Assembly (NCBI RefSeq): GCF_900129855.1
Contig: NZ_LT670819.1
Coordinates: forward strand, 8,742,001 to 8,806,000
DNA: 64,000 nt
Source: Streptomyces sp. 3214.6
GTDB taxonomy: Bacteria; Actinomycetota; Actinomycetes; Streptomycetales; Streptomycetaceae
Direction: 5' to 3'
The position numbers were made by a program, and so were the translations under genes. This document shows positions 24,216-32,710 of this stretch, one piece after another; position 1 is the stretch's first letter; every line of letters begins with the position of its first letter. The notes under the pieces are model-generated. The model did not search any database. It saw only the letters and a list, made by a program, of their open reading frames with translations, and was not told where the DNA came from.

Positions 24216-25007
24216 TCACGGCATGACGTCATGCCGGACGTCCTTGTGAGAGGCCGCCAGATAGCCGACGAAGCCGAGGATGGCCACCGTCCAGGACAGC
24301 GTGACCGGCCCCAGACCCAGGTCGAGTCCGCCTCGGTCGTGGCCGACGGCCATCCAGTCGGCGACGGAGGCCCCCAGCGGGCGGGTGATGACGTACGCGG
24401 CCCAGAAGGCGGCCACCGCGTTCAGGCTCCCCCCTCGGTGAGCGACGGCCGGTACGGCGATCGCGACGGCGTACAGGACCGCGGAGCCCAGGTAACCGAG
24501 GCCGATCGTGGCGGTGAGGTCGCCCGCGGCGGTGCCCAACGCGAACGTGGCCAGCACCGCGGCCCAGTAGAAGGTCTCGCGGCGCCGGGTGTGGATGCTG
24601 TGGATGGACAGGGTGCGTTCGCTGCGGTACCAGAGGACGAAGACGGCGGCCAGCGCCACCATGAAGAACGGCGTCGACAGCGTGTACGGCACACCGAGGC
24701 CGACGTGCAGGACGTCGGCGGCCATCGTGCCGAACACGCTGACCATGACGATCGCCGTCCAGTAGATCCAGGCCACGTACCGGCGGACGGCGAACTGCAC
24801 CACCAGAGCGGCCGCCAGGGCGACGCCGCCGACACCGACAGCAGGGACAGGGCCGAGCAGATGGGCGAGAAAGTCGGAGGCCGTCTCGCCCATGCCCGTC
24901 GTCAGCACCTTGATGATCCAGAAGTAGACGGTCACCTCCGGCACCTTGCTCGCTATGTGTCGGGCGTGGCGCGCATGCCGGTCGTGAGTGAGGTGATCAG
25001 TCGTCAT
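24216..25007 (-). CDS. COG4705-family membrane protein, paralogue of the one at 12.7-13.5 kb
   Basis: 263 residues, about eight helices. It has the same duplicated core (KVPEVTVYFWIIKVLTTGMGETASD and ETFYWAAVLATFALGTAAGDL), the shared loop WYRSERTLSIHSIHT, and YVITRPLGASVADW. Start MTTDHLTH at 25007 gives a His-rich cytoplasmic lead-in (HLTHDRHARHARHIA) absent from the paralogue. It converges on the kinase gene with a 20-base gap, the same geometry as the other copy with the VanS-like kinase. Function unknown. Confidence 0.85.
   Translation of the reverse strand: MTTDHLTHDRHARHARHIASKVPEVTVYFWIIKVLTTGMGETASDFLAHLLGPVPAVGVGGVALAAALVVQFAVRRYVAWIYWTAIVMVSVFGTMAADVLHVGLGVPYTLSTPFFMVALAAVFVLWYRSERTLSIHSIHTRRRETFYWAAVLATFALGTAAGDLTATIGLGYLGSAVLYAVAIAVPAVAHRGGSLNAVAAFWAAYVITRPLGASVADWMAVGHDRGGLDLGLGPVTLSWTVAILGFVGYLAASHKDVRHDVMP
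24219..24236. terminator. perfect 18-bp palindrome at the convergent gene ends
   Basis: CGGCATGACGTCATGCCG at 24219-24236 is completely symmetric and covers the last codons of the COG4705 gene, 24 bases past the kinase stop. As RNA it can form only a short hairpin because there is no loop, so a weak bidirectional terminator or a protein site are both possible. Confidence 0.35.
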
Positions 25008-25301
25008 GGCACGCACGATGGCACGGTGCCCGCCGCTTGCCCCAGACCCCTTTGCCAGAGTTTTGGTGCCTCTGGTGCCTTCGTTGCCCGAGGCTCGTCC
25101 AGGTCTGAAAGCAACCTGAACACGATGGCCGAAGAGCTGGTCACGGGCGCCCGGCGGGTGTACCGGGCCCAGCTTCGAGACACCCAGGACCCGCGGTGTC
25201 GTGCCGAATGTTGACCCGCGGGCTTTTCGACGGCGGTTCGCCGCGAGGCATTGTTGGTTAGGGTGGCGAACAGAGACTGATTTTTCGTGCAGGAGGGGGA
25301 G

Positions 25302-26030
25302 ATGCATCGCAGGGTTGCGGCGGCAGCCGGCGACCGAAGCACCGTGGGGACCGGGCGCGGTGGGCCGGTGACCGGCCGGTCGGCGCCCGCGGTGCTGCCC
25401 CGGCCGCTGCGCGTGTGGCTCGGACTGATCGCGGCGCTCGCCGCCCTGGTGGTCGTCGTGCTCGGTGTCGTGTACGCCGGCCACGGCGAGCCCGGCAGGG
25501 TGGACCGCTGGATCATCCAGCCGACGGCGGACAGCGTGCGGCCGCCCTGGAGGCGCGTCGCCCTGGTCATGGACTTCCTGGGGGAGCCCGCCGGATCGGT
25601 GATGCTTGTCACGGCCGTCGTGGCGGGCTGCCTGCTGCTTCGGCGTCCTCGCGCGGCGGTGCTCGTCGTCGCCGGCACCACCCTGACCGTGGGGACGACG
25701 ACGCTGCTCAAGCACGTGGTGGGACGCACCATCCACGGCGACGACAACCTGTCCTATCCGAGCGGGCACACCGCCTTCCTCACCGCGCTCGCCCTCGTGG
25801 TGGCCCTGCCCGCGACCGGCCGGCTCGGCCTCGGCAGGACGGCCGGCACGTCACTCGTTCTCGCCGCGGCGCTGGTCGCCGGCGCCGCCATGGGCTGGGC
25901 GCAGGTCGCCCTGGGCGCGCACTACCCGACCGACGTCCTCGGCGGCTGGTGCACCGCGCTGGCGGTGATCCCGGCGACCGCATGGCTGATCGACAGGACC
26001 GCCGACGCCCGTCAGCCAGAACGCCGCTGA
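25302..26030 (+). CDS. PAP2-family protein with altered catalytic residues
   Basis: 242 residues, about six helices. The ATG at 25302 follows a textbook AGGAGGGGGAG site, which decides against the upstream GTG at 25287. PSGH is intact (153-156) and His207/Asp211 of motif three remain. But motif one reads KHVVGRTIH, with Ile-His (144-145) for the usual Arg-Pro, and the motif-three Arg is Gln201 (AQVALGAHYPTD). Both changed residues normally hold the substrate phosphate, so it may be inactive, changed in specificity, or a binding protein. Stands alone between the COG4705 gene and the end of the polysaccharide operon. Confidence 0.85.
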   Translation: MHRRVAAAAGDRSTVGTGRGGPVTGRSAPAVLPRPLRVWLGLIAALAALVVVVLGVVYAGHGEPGRVDRWIIQPTADSVRPPWRRVALVMDFLGEPAGSVMLVTAVVAGCLLLRRPRAAVLVVAGTTLTVGTTTLLKHVVGRTIHGDDNLSYPSGHTAFLTALALVVALPATGRLGLGRTAGTSLVLAAALVAGAAMGWAQVALGAHYPTDVLGGWCTALAVIPATAWLIDRTADARQPERR

Positions 26031-26060
26031 CGTCACGTCACGGCACATCATCACGTCATG

Positions 26061-27395
26061 TCACGCCAGGCGGCGGAACACGGGCTGCACCGGCCGCCCT
26101 GCCAGCCAGGGGGTGGGGTCGGCCGCGTCAAGTGCCTTCCGGTACACCGCACACGCCTGGGCCACCACGTCGACGGTGTGATCGATGTCGGCGTCGTCGA
26201 GCGCGCTGCTCACCACGAACGACGGGGCCAGCACCCCGCCCGCGAGAAGCCGGCGCAGGAACAGGGTCCGGTACCGCTGTGACGGCTGGAGGTTCTCGTC
26301 GAGGGTGGCGAAGACCAGGTTGCTGGCCCGGCCCCGGACGACGAGGTGGTCGCCGACGCCCATGGCGGCCGCGGCGTCGCGGACACCGGCTGCCAACCGC
26401 TCGCCGAGGGCGTGCAGCCGGGCGGTGACGCCCTCTTCGACGTAGGTGGTGAGCACGGCCATCGCGGCTGCCAGGGAGTGCGTCTCCGCACCGTGCGTGG
26501 TGGACAGCAGGAACACCCGCTCTCCGGAGTGACGCAGCCCGCCCCGCTCCATCAGCTCGCGGCGCCCGGCCAGCGCGGAGACGGCGAACCCGTTGCCCAG
26601 CGCCTTGCCGAACGTGGAGAGGTCGGGGACGACGCCGTACAGGCCCTGGGCGCCCGCCTCGGACCAGCGCAGGCCGGTGATCATCTCATCGAAGATCAGC
26701 ACGCAGCCGTGCCGGTCGGCGAGTTCGCGCAGGCCGGCGAGGTACCCGGGCGGCGGCTCGCTGTGGGTGGCGGGTTCGAGGATCAGGCAGGCGACCTCGC
26801 CCTGGTACCGGGTGAGCAGTTCCTCCGTGGCGGCCAGGTCACCGTAGGGGAAGGACACGGTGAGCTCGTTGGTCGCCGCCGGAATGCCGGCGGACATCGG
26901 GGTGGTGCCGATGAACCAGTCGTCGACGGAGAAGAACGGATGGTCGGCGCAGAGAGCCACCCGCGGGCGCCCGGTGGCGGCGCGGGCGAGGCGCACCGCG
27001 GCGGTGGTGGCGTCGGAGCCGTTCTTCGCGAACTTCACCATCTCGGCGGTGGGCACCGTCGCCAGGAACCGTTCCGCGGCTTCGACCTCCACGATGGACG
27101 GCCGGACGAAGTTGCTGCCGCGGTCGAGTTCCCTGCGCACCGCCTCGATCACGCGTGGGTGGGCGTGGCCGAGGCTGACCGACCGCAGACCGGAGCCGTA
27201 CTCGACGTAGCGGTTGCCGTCGACGTCCCACACGTGGGCGCCGTGGCCGTGGCTGATGACCGGGGCCAGGTGCTCGGGATACTGGTCGTCGCCCTTGGCG
27301 TAGGTGTGCGCGCCCCCGGGGATCATGGCGTGCAGCCGCTCGTTCGCGCTCCGCGACCGGGGCAGGAGGAGTTCCGCGGTGTCTACGGTGTCCAC
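26061..27395 (-). CDS. class III aminotransferase / glutamate-1-semialdehyde aminomutase-like
   Basis: 444-residue PLP enzyme, GTG start. The fold-type I core is readable: YVEYGSGLRSVSLGHAHP, FAKNGSDATTAAVRLARA, Asp236 in VLIFDEMITGLRWS and Schiff-base Lys264 in LSTFGKALGNG. Related to HemL, but in this setting such enzymes act in sugar or polysaccharide pathways, transferring or shifting an amino group. It is the last gene of the 21-gene leftward operon, 15 bases after the epimerase gene. True heme-pathway HemL seems unlikely here because no other heme genes are near. Confidence 0.88.
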   Translation of the reverse strand: MDTVDTAELLLPRSRSANERLHAMIPGGAHTYAKGDDQYPEHLAPVISHGHGAHVWDVDGNRYVEYGSGLRSVSLGHAHPRVIEAVRRELDRGSNFVRPSIVEVEAAERFLATVPTAEMVKFAKNGSDATTAAVRLARAATGRPRVALCADHPFFSVDDWFIGTTPMSAGIPAATNELTVSFPYGDLAATEELLTRYQGEVACLILEPATHSEPPPGYLAGLRELADRHGCVLIFDEMITGLRWSEAGAQGLYGVVPDLSTFGKALGNGFAVSALAGRRELMERGGLRHSGERVFLLSTTHGAETHSLAAAMAVLTTYVEEGVTARLHALGERLAAGVRDAAAAMGVGDHLVVRGRASNLVFATLDENLQPSQRYRTLFLRRLLAGGVLAPSFVVSSALDDADIDHTVDVVAQACAVYRKALDAADPTPWLAGRPVQPVFRRLA

Positions 27396-27410
27396 ACCGA
27401 CCTCAACTTT

Positions 27411-27956
27411 CTACTGTTGCTTCAGGACCTCGGCGAGGCTCGGCGCCTCGCGGTCCCGCTGGGACATCGAAGTGACCGGCAGCGGCCAGGGAATGGCGAG
27501 CTCCGGGTCGTCGAACGCGATCGTCACGTCCTCGGCCGGATCGTGCGGGCGGTCGATCCGGTAGGAGGTGTCGGCGGTTTCGGTGAGCGCCTGGAAGCCG
27601 TGCGCGCACCCCGCCGGGATGTACAGGGTCACCTGTGTCTCGTCGGACAGCTCGAAGAAGCCCCGGTTGCGGTAGGTCGGCGAGTCCGCCCGCAGGTCCA
27701 CGACGACGTCGAAGATCCTCCCGTACGAGCACCGCACCAGCTTGGCCTCGCCGGCGCCGGAGCGCAGGTGCAGGCCCCGCAGCACGCCCCGGGCCGAGCG
27801 GGACAGGCTGTCCTGGACGAAGGTGTCCGGGTTCAGGCCCACCGAGCGGACCACGTCGGCGTCGAAGGTGCGGCAGAAGAAGCCGCGTTCGTCGGCGTAC
27901 GGCGTCGGCTCGAACAGGAACGCGCCCGTGATCTCGGGGACTTCGATCGCTTTCAT
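27411..27956 (-). CDS. dTDP-4-dehydrorhamnose 3,5-epimerase-like (RmlC family)
   Basis: 181-residue cupin. The family pattern is clear: DERGFFCRTF, QDSLSRSARGVLRGLH (catalytic His63), LVRCSYGRIFDVVVDLR with Asp83, LYIPAGCAHGFQAL, and TSYRIDRP near 132 where the catalytic Tyr stands. It epimerises a 4-keto-6-deoxy sugar nucleotide at C3/C5 or one of these. With a CDP-type nucleotidyltransferase upstream rather than dTDP-type genes, the substrate may not be the rhamnose precursor. Overlaps the next gene by four bases. Confidence 0.9.
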   Translation of the reverse strand: MKAIEVPEITGAFLFEPTPYADERGFFCRTFDADVVRSVGLNPDTFVQDSLSRSARGVLRGLHLRSGAGEAKLVRCSYGRIFDVVVDLRADSPTYRNRGFFELSDETQVTLYIPAGCAHGFQALTETADTSYRIDRPHDPAEDVTIAFDDPELAIPWPLPVTSMSQRDREAPSLAEVLKQQ

Positions 27957-29191
27957 GGAGCCTCCTGCCGGGCGTGGGCCTGCTCGTGGTCGGTCGTCGG
28001 GAACAGGGCCGCGGTCAACGCGGTGAACTGGTCCTCGAGTTGCCGGGCGGTGGCCAGGTTCCGCTCGGCGAGTATCTCCCGCAGCTCCGCCGAGCGCTTC
28101 TCCAAGGACCGGAACTGCTCGAGCAGCCGGTCGGCGTCGACCTCGCGAGCCGGGTGGCAGTACGCGCCGAGGCCCATCCGGTCCATGAGCGCGTCGCTCT
28201 TCGCCGCATAGCAGAGGGCGAGCACGGGCGTTCCGGTCTTCAGCGCGCAGATCAGGTTGTGGTAGCGGACGGCCACCACGGTGTCGGCGGCCGCCATCTC
28301 GTTCATCAGGTCGGCCAGCGAGGCCGGTTCGGCCGCGGTGACCAGTGGTGAGTCGACCGCGTCCAGGACAGCGGCGACCACCGACAAGTCGCACTGGTCG
28401 CCGGTGAGCAGCCGGACCGGCCTGCCCTCCTCGACCAGCGCGCGGACGAACCGGATCGTGCCGTCGAGGTAGCGCCGGTATATCTCATCGGCCCGGGCGC
28501 GATCGTCGTTGCCGCCGTGGAAGTCCATGACGCCGAGGCAGACGGTACCCGGCGTGCCGGTGGGCGCGCTCGCCGGCGGTGTCGGCAGGGAGAACGCGAG
28601 GTCGGGGTAGACCTCGTCGCGCGCGGTGTCCACGCCCATCGCCCGCATCGCGTCCCGGGACTGGCCGTCCCGGTACGACCGGTACGCGGCCAGCCGCGCC
28701 GACCAGCGCACCAGGGCCCGGGTCGGGCGGTTGCGGATCTCGGCGGCGCCGACGCCGACCAGCGCGACCCGGGTGCGCGTCAACCGTCCGCTCGCGCAGA
28801 GCAGGAACAGGGAGTACGGGAAGCCCCACGGCCGCAGCGGCAGGGTGGCCTCCAGTACGCCCATGCCGGGCACGATCACGACGTCGTGCCGGCGCACCCA
28901 GGCAGCGGTGCGGAAGGCGTCGACGAGTTTGCCCAGACCCTTCGAAGCGATCGCGCCCGCACGCGACGCGGTCCGGTACTCCCCGCGGTTCCAGTGCAGC
29001 CGCGTCGCGGGGATCCCGAACTTCGCCGTCACCGCTTCGGGTCCGCCGCACAGCGCGTCCACGACCGCGTCCGGGTGCTCGGCGCGGAGGTAGCCGAGCA
29101 CGGCTTCCAGCGATCCGTCGTTGCCGAGGTTGCCGGAGCCGAGCAGGCCGAACAGCCCCACCCGCACCGGAGTTTCGTCCGCGGACGTCAT
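27953..29191 (-). CDS. polysaccharide pyruvyl transferase family protein
   Basis: 412 residues of the WcaK/AmsJ/CsaB family, which transfers pyruvate from PEP to sugars as a ketal or, in some members, acts differently. Seen: N-terminal LFGLLGSGNLGNDGSLEAVLGYL (glycine-rich loop, about 13-35), VIVPGMGVLEATL, VALVGVGAAEIRN, and in the C-terminal half TGDQCDLSVV and VVAVRYHNLICALKTGTPVLALCY (family RxHxxI motif). Pyruvylation would add negative charge to the polymer. Coupled to neighbours on both sides. Confidence 0.9.
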   Translation of the reverse strand: MTSADETPVRVGLFGLLGSGNLGNDGSLEAVLGYLRAEHPDAVVDALCGGPEAVTAKFGIPATRLHWNRGEYRTASRAGAIASKGLGKLVDAFRTAAWVRRHDVVIVPGMGVLEATLPLRPWGFPYSLFLLCASGRLTRTRVALVGVGAAEIRNRPTRALVRWSARLAAYRSYRDGQSRDAMRAMGVDTARDEVYPDLAFSLPTPPASAPTGTPGTVCLGVMDFHGGNDDRARADEIYRRYLDGTIRFVRALVEEGRPVRLLTGDQCDLSVVAAVLDAVDSPLVTAAEPASLADLMNEMAAADTVVAVRYHNLICALKTGTPVLALCYAAKSDALMDRMGLGAYCHPAREVDADRLLEQFRSLEKRSAELREILAERNLATARQLEDQFTALTAALFPTTDHEQAHARQEAP

Positions 29192-30135
29192 GCGCGCCTC
29201 CCCTCTCGGCCGGCGACGAGGGCGTCGACGGAGACGGTCAGCTTGGCCGGGTCGACCGGGGCGCGGTCCTCCACCCGCTCGCCCGCGCCGGGCCGGACCC
29301 GGCTGGTCATCCAGGCGGCCAGGTGGCGGTAGCAGGCGCGCCGGTCGGCCGGGGACAGCGGGGCCCGCCGGATCGCCGAGGTGAAGCCCCAGACGTACTC
29401 GGCGAGCAGCCGGGGCGTCGGGTGCAGCAGACCTGCCCGGCGCGGGTCCAGGTTGACGCACCGGGAGCGCTTGGACGGGTTCGCCCGCTCGGCGCGGGTG
29501 GGGTGGTCGCGGCGGAAGTACAGCAGCTCCGGCACCTGGTGGAAGCGGCCGTGCAGGGCGATCTCGGCGACGAAGGTGCGGTCCGCGTGGTGGTAGCTGT
29601 CCATCGGCTTCACCCGGCGCAGCGCGTCGGCCCGGATCACCCCGTAGAAGTCGTCGCCGCCGGGCTCGAACAGCATGCTGCGGAAGCGCTCCGGCGCCTG
29701 CGGCGAGTCGGTCGCAAGGGTGTACTCGTAGGGGACCTTGACCTGGCCGTCGGCGTCGATGACCGCCTGGTCGGCGTGCGCGAGGATCACGTCGGGCTGC
29801 TCGTCCAGGGCCTGGACGCAGCGTCGCAGCAGATCGCGGGCGTAGAGGTCGTCGTGCGAGGCCCACTTGAACAGTTCGCCGCGGCACTCGGCGAACACCC
29901 GGTTGTGGTTCGGCGTGGCGCCGACGTTGCGGGGCAGCCGAAGGTACCGGATGCGCGCGTCCTGCGCGGCGTACTTACGGCAGATGTCCTCGGTCCCGTC
30001 GGTCGAGGCGTTGTCGGAGATGACCAGCTCGAAGTCCTCGTAGGTCTGGCCGAGCAGGGCGTCGAGCGATTCCGCCAGGTACTCCTCGCCGTTGTACACG
30101 GGCAGGCCGATGGTCAGCCTGGGTTGGGAGGTCAT
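29188..30135 (-). CDS. glycosyltransferase family 2
   Basis: 315 residues, GT-A fold: TIGLPVYNGEEYLAESLDAL (nucleotide-binding start), ISDNASTDGTEDIC, and the metal-binding DxD-like SHDDLYARD (about residue 92). No membrane helix, so it acts at the cytoplasmic face, adding a sugar to the lipid-linked repeat unit. The MTSQPR start gives the normal family N-terminus and overlaps the flippase stop by four bases. Confidence 0.92.
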   Translation of the reverse strand: MTSQPRLTIGLPVYNGEEYLAESLDALLGQTYEDFELVISDNASTDGTEDICRKYAAQDARIRYLRLPRNVGATPNHNRVFAECRGELFKWASHDDLYARDLLRRCVQALDEQPDVILAHADQAVIDADGQVKVPYEYTLATDSPQAPERFRSMLFEPGGDDFYGVIRADALRRVKPMDSYHHADRTFVAEIALHGRFHQVPELLYFRRDHPTRAERANPSKRSRCVNLDPRRAGLLHPTPRLLAEYVWGFTSAIRRAPLSPADRRACYRHLAAWMTSRVRPGAGERVEDRAPVDPAKLTVSVDALVAGREGRRA

Positions 30136-31439
30136 GAGGTCCTCACTTCGGGGATGGGGTTGTGGCGGTGCTCGCGCAGGGCGGATCGCAGTTGCAGCCA
30201 CCAGACGGTCGAGCCGCTGAGGGTCGCGGCGGCGACGCCCCAGGCCGAGCCGGCCGTGCCGCCGACGGCCGCGCCGCCGAGCCCGCCGCCGACGTAGCAG
30301 GCGGAGGCGAACAACTGGCAGCGCAGGCTGCGCCGGGCCGCGCCGAGCGCGCGCAGGCCGGCCGCCGCGCCGGTGCCGAGGCCCGCTCCGGCGACGCTGA
30401 GGGTGATCTGCACGATGAGGTGCGACGAGGAGTGCCAGACGTCGCCGAGCGCCAGTTCACCGAGCCGGCCCGGCATCAGCAGCAGCGCCGAGCCCCAGAG
30501 CAGCGCTCCGGCGGCCTGCCCGCCGCCGAGGAGGAGGCAGAACCTGCCCAGTTGGTGCGGGGCCTGCCGCAGCACCCGTGCCGCCTCGGGGACGGTGACC
30601 AGCGAAAGCCCCATGAGTACGGCGAGGAACGGGCCGAGCAGGAGCTCGGCGCCGCGCACCGTGCCCACCGCGCCGATCCCGACGATCACGCCGAGCCCGT
30701 ACGCCCGCACCTGGCTGGCGCCGCTGAGGCTGACGTTCTCGGCCAGGTACCGGTAGCCGAGGTCGCGCTGTTCGCGCAGCCACCCGCGCGCCTCGGTCAT
30801 CCGGGGCCGGATTCCGGACTGGAGGTAGCCGTACCCCGCCGCCACCGTGGCGGACGCGCCCCAGGCGAGCACGAAGGCGGCCACGCTGTCCACGTGGGCC
30901 GCCACCACCATGGCCGGGACGAGCGCGATGCCCCACACCACGTCGTTGACGAACGCCTTCCGCCCGGCGCCGGCAGCGAAGAACGAGAACCGCCAGGCGT
31001 CCTGGAGCAGCAGCCCCGGCAGCATGAGACCCAGGGCCGCGAAGGCGGGCCCCACGCGGCCGCCGAGACCGAGGCCGGCCACCAGGCAGACCACGCCGAG
31101 GGCCGAACCGACGCAGAGGGCGGTACCCGTCGAGCGGGCCACAGCCCCGCGCCAGGACGCCTTTGGCACGCCGCTGAAGCGCACCACGAGCGGGTCGGTG
31201 GCCAGGCCCCGGGAGACGTTGAGCACCACGCCGTAGGTCACCCAGGCCAGGCTGAACACGCCGAACGTGGTGACCCCCAGCGAGCGGGCCACGTAGATGC
31301 CCACCGCGAAGTTGCTGACGCTGGAGGCCGCCTGGTCGGCCAGTCCCCAGGACAGCCGGCCGACGAGGGCCCGCTTGGCGGATCGGGCCGGTGGCGCCGC
31401 TGTCCGGGGATTCTCCCCCTCGACGGGCGTGGACGTCAT
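30132..31439 (-). CDS. polysaccharide flippase (Wzx-like)
   Basis: 435 residues with 12 or more hydrophobic segments across the length. The N-terminus (LSWGLADQAASSVSNFAVGIYVARSLGVTTFGVFSLAW) is the typical MVF/MOP flippase opening. It moves the undecaprenyl-linked repeat unit to the outer face. Coupled by four-base overlaps to the DUF4910 gene upstream and the GT2 gene downstream. Substrate specificity cannot be read from sequence. Confidence 0.9.
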   Translation of the reverse strand: MTSTPVEGENPRTAAPPARSAKRALVGRLSWGLADQAASSVSNFAVGIYVARSLGVTTFGVFSLAWVTYGVVLNVSRGLATDPLVVRFSGVPKASWRGAVARSTGTALCVGSALGVVCLVAGLGLGGRVGPAFAALGLMLPGLLLQDAWRFSFFAAGAGRKAFVNDVVWGIALVPAMVVAAHVDSVAAFVLAWGASATVAAGYGYLQSGIRPRMTEARGWLREQRDLGYRYLAENVSLSGASQVRAYGLGVIVGIGAVGTVRGAELLLGPFLAVLMGLSLVTVPEAARVLRQAPHQLGRFCLLLGGGQAAGALLWGSALLLMPGRLGELALGDVWHSSSHLIVQITLSVAGAGLGTGAAAGLRALGAARRSLRCQLFASACYVGGGLGGAAVGGTAGSAWGVAAATLSGSTVWWLQLRSALREHRHNPIPEVRTS

Positions 31440-32710
31440 GTCTTGATCAGCCCTGCCTCGTGCAGCGCGTCGGCCGCGTCGGCGACGGTGTCGAACGGCA
31501 GTCCGGACCGCTCCGCGACGTCCAGCAGACTGTGCTCGCCGTCGGAGAGGTTGAGCACCCAGAGCATGGCCATCTGGGCCTGCTTGGTGTCGCTGCGGCC
31601 GCCGAGCGCGTCGTACAACCCGCGTCGCCCCAGCTGTGGTTCGCCGTACGGGCTGAGGTTGACGTACCGCCGGTTGCGGTCCAGGACGGCGAACGCCTCG
31701 CGGCAGACGGCGAGGGTGTCCGCCATCGCCTGAGGGGAGACGAAGTCCAGGTTGTCCGCCGAGGTGTGGTACTCGGGGTAGCCCGCGTACGGGGTACGGG
31801 TGAGCGAGCCCACGCCGAGATCGAACCCGGGCGAGCAGTACTGCCGCTCGTCGTAGCCGTACGGAGTGAACTCGTTGACCTGATGCGGGCGTTCGGATGC
31901 GGTCAGTACGTGCCGCATCACCCGGTCGATCTCCGCGTCGCCGCGCCTGCTCTGCTTGTACGTCAGGCTGCCCGGGTCGCCGGCGCAGGCCAGCACCAGC
32001 CCGTGCTTGACCCGCTCCACCCGCTCCGCGTTGCGGGCCAGCCAGGTGATCGCCCCGATGGTGCCGGGCGCGAAGATGAACCGGTAGGTGTGGTACGGCG
32101 TCGTGGTCGCCAGCGCACGGGCCAGGAACGTCGCCACCGCGATGCCGGCCAGGTTGTCGTTGGCCAGCGACGGGTGGCAGACATGGCAGGAGACGATCAC
32201 CTCGTCGGCGACCTGCCCGGGAACCACGTGCTCGGCGTAGGTGAGATGGCCGTCGGCGAGCGTGGAGTCGATGCGCACCTCGTACTCGCCGTCCGGCATC
32301 GCGTCCAGGGTCTCCTGGGCCAGGCAGAACCCCCACTGCGGCTGGTAGTAGCTGGTGCGGTACGGCACCCAGGACGGGTGGTCCGGCAGGGTGTGCAGGT
32401 GTCCGCGCAGCTCGGACAGCGGCATGGTCGCCGACACCGGCACGCTGTAGCCGAGGACGTGCAGGCTGGACGCGGCGAAGTCGACGACCCGGTGGCCGGT
32501 GGCGTCGGCGATGTACGCGTCGCGGATGTTCCACTCCTGCGGCACCGTCCAGTCGAGGACCTGGGTCCCGGTCGGCACCTCGTGCGTCTGCAGCGGGACG
32601 TACTCGCCGACGATGTCCAGGGTGGCGCGCACCCCGTCGCCCGTGATGCTCCGGCACAGCGGGTACAGCCGCTCCACCAGGGCGTACATCTCCTCGCCGT
32701 GCTCGGTCAC
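31436..32710 (-). CDS. DUF4910 aminopeptidase-like protein with C-terminal winged helix
   Basis: 424 residues, GTG start overlapping the epimerase stop (GTGA). N-terminal unit LVERLYPLCRSITGDGVRATLD is the DUF4910 signature. The peptidase-like core contains CHVCHPSLANDNLAGIAVATFLA (metal-binding His/Asp of M28-like enzymes) and RFIFAPGTIGAITWLARN. The last 75 residues (QMAMLWVLNLSDGEHSLLDVAERSG...) look like a small winged helix. DUF4910 genes recur in O-antigen clusters beside CDP-sugar genes, so a role in sugar modification such as de-acylation is suspected but unproved. Confidence 0.85.
   Translation of the reverse strand: MTEHGEEMYALVERLYPLCRSITGDGVRATLDIVGEYVPLQTHEVPTGTQVLDWTVPQEWNIRDAYIADATGHRVVDFAASSLHVLGYSVPVSATMPLSELRGHLHTLPDHPSWVPYRTSYYQPQWGFCLAQETLDAMPDGEYEVRIDSTLADGHLTYAEHVVPGQVADEVIVSCHVCHPSLANDNLAGIAVATFLARALATTTPYHTYRFIFAPGTIGAITWLARNAERVERVKHGLVLACAGDPGSLTYKQSRRGDAEIDRVMRHVLTASERPHQVNEFTPYGYDERQYCSPGFDLGVGSLTRTPYAGYPEYHTSADNLDFVSPQAMADTLAVCREAFAVLDRNRRYVNLSPYGEPQLGRRGLYDALGGRSDTKQAQMAMLWVLNLSDGEHSLLDVAERSGLPFDTVADAADALHEAGLIKT

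Noticed and set aside
26061..27395. hemL of heme biosynthesis
   Set aside because: The fold matches, but the gene is the last of a polysaccharide operon and no heme genes adjoin, so the symbol is withheld.
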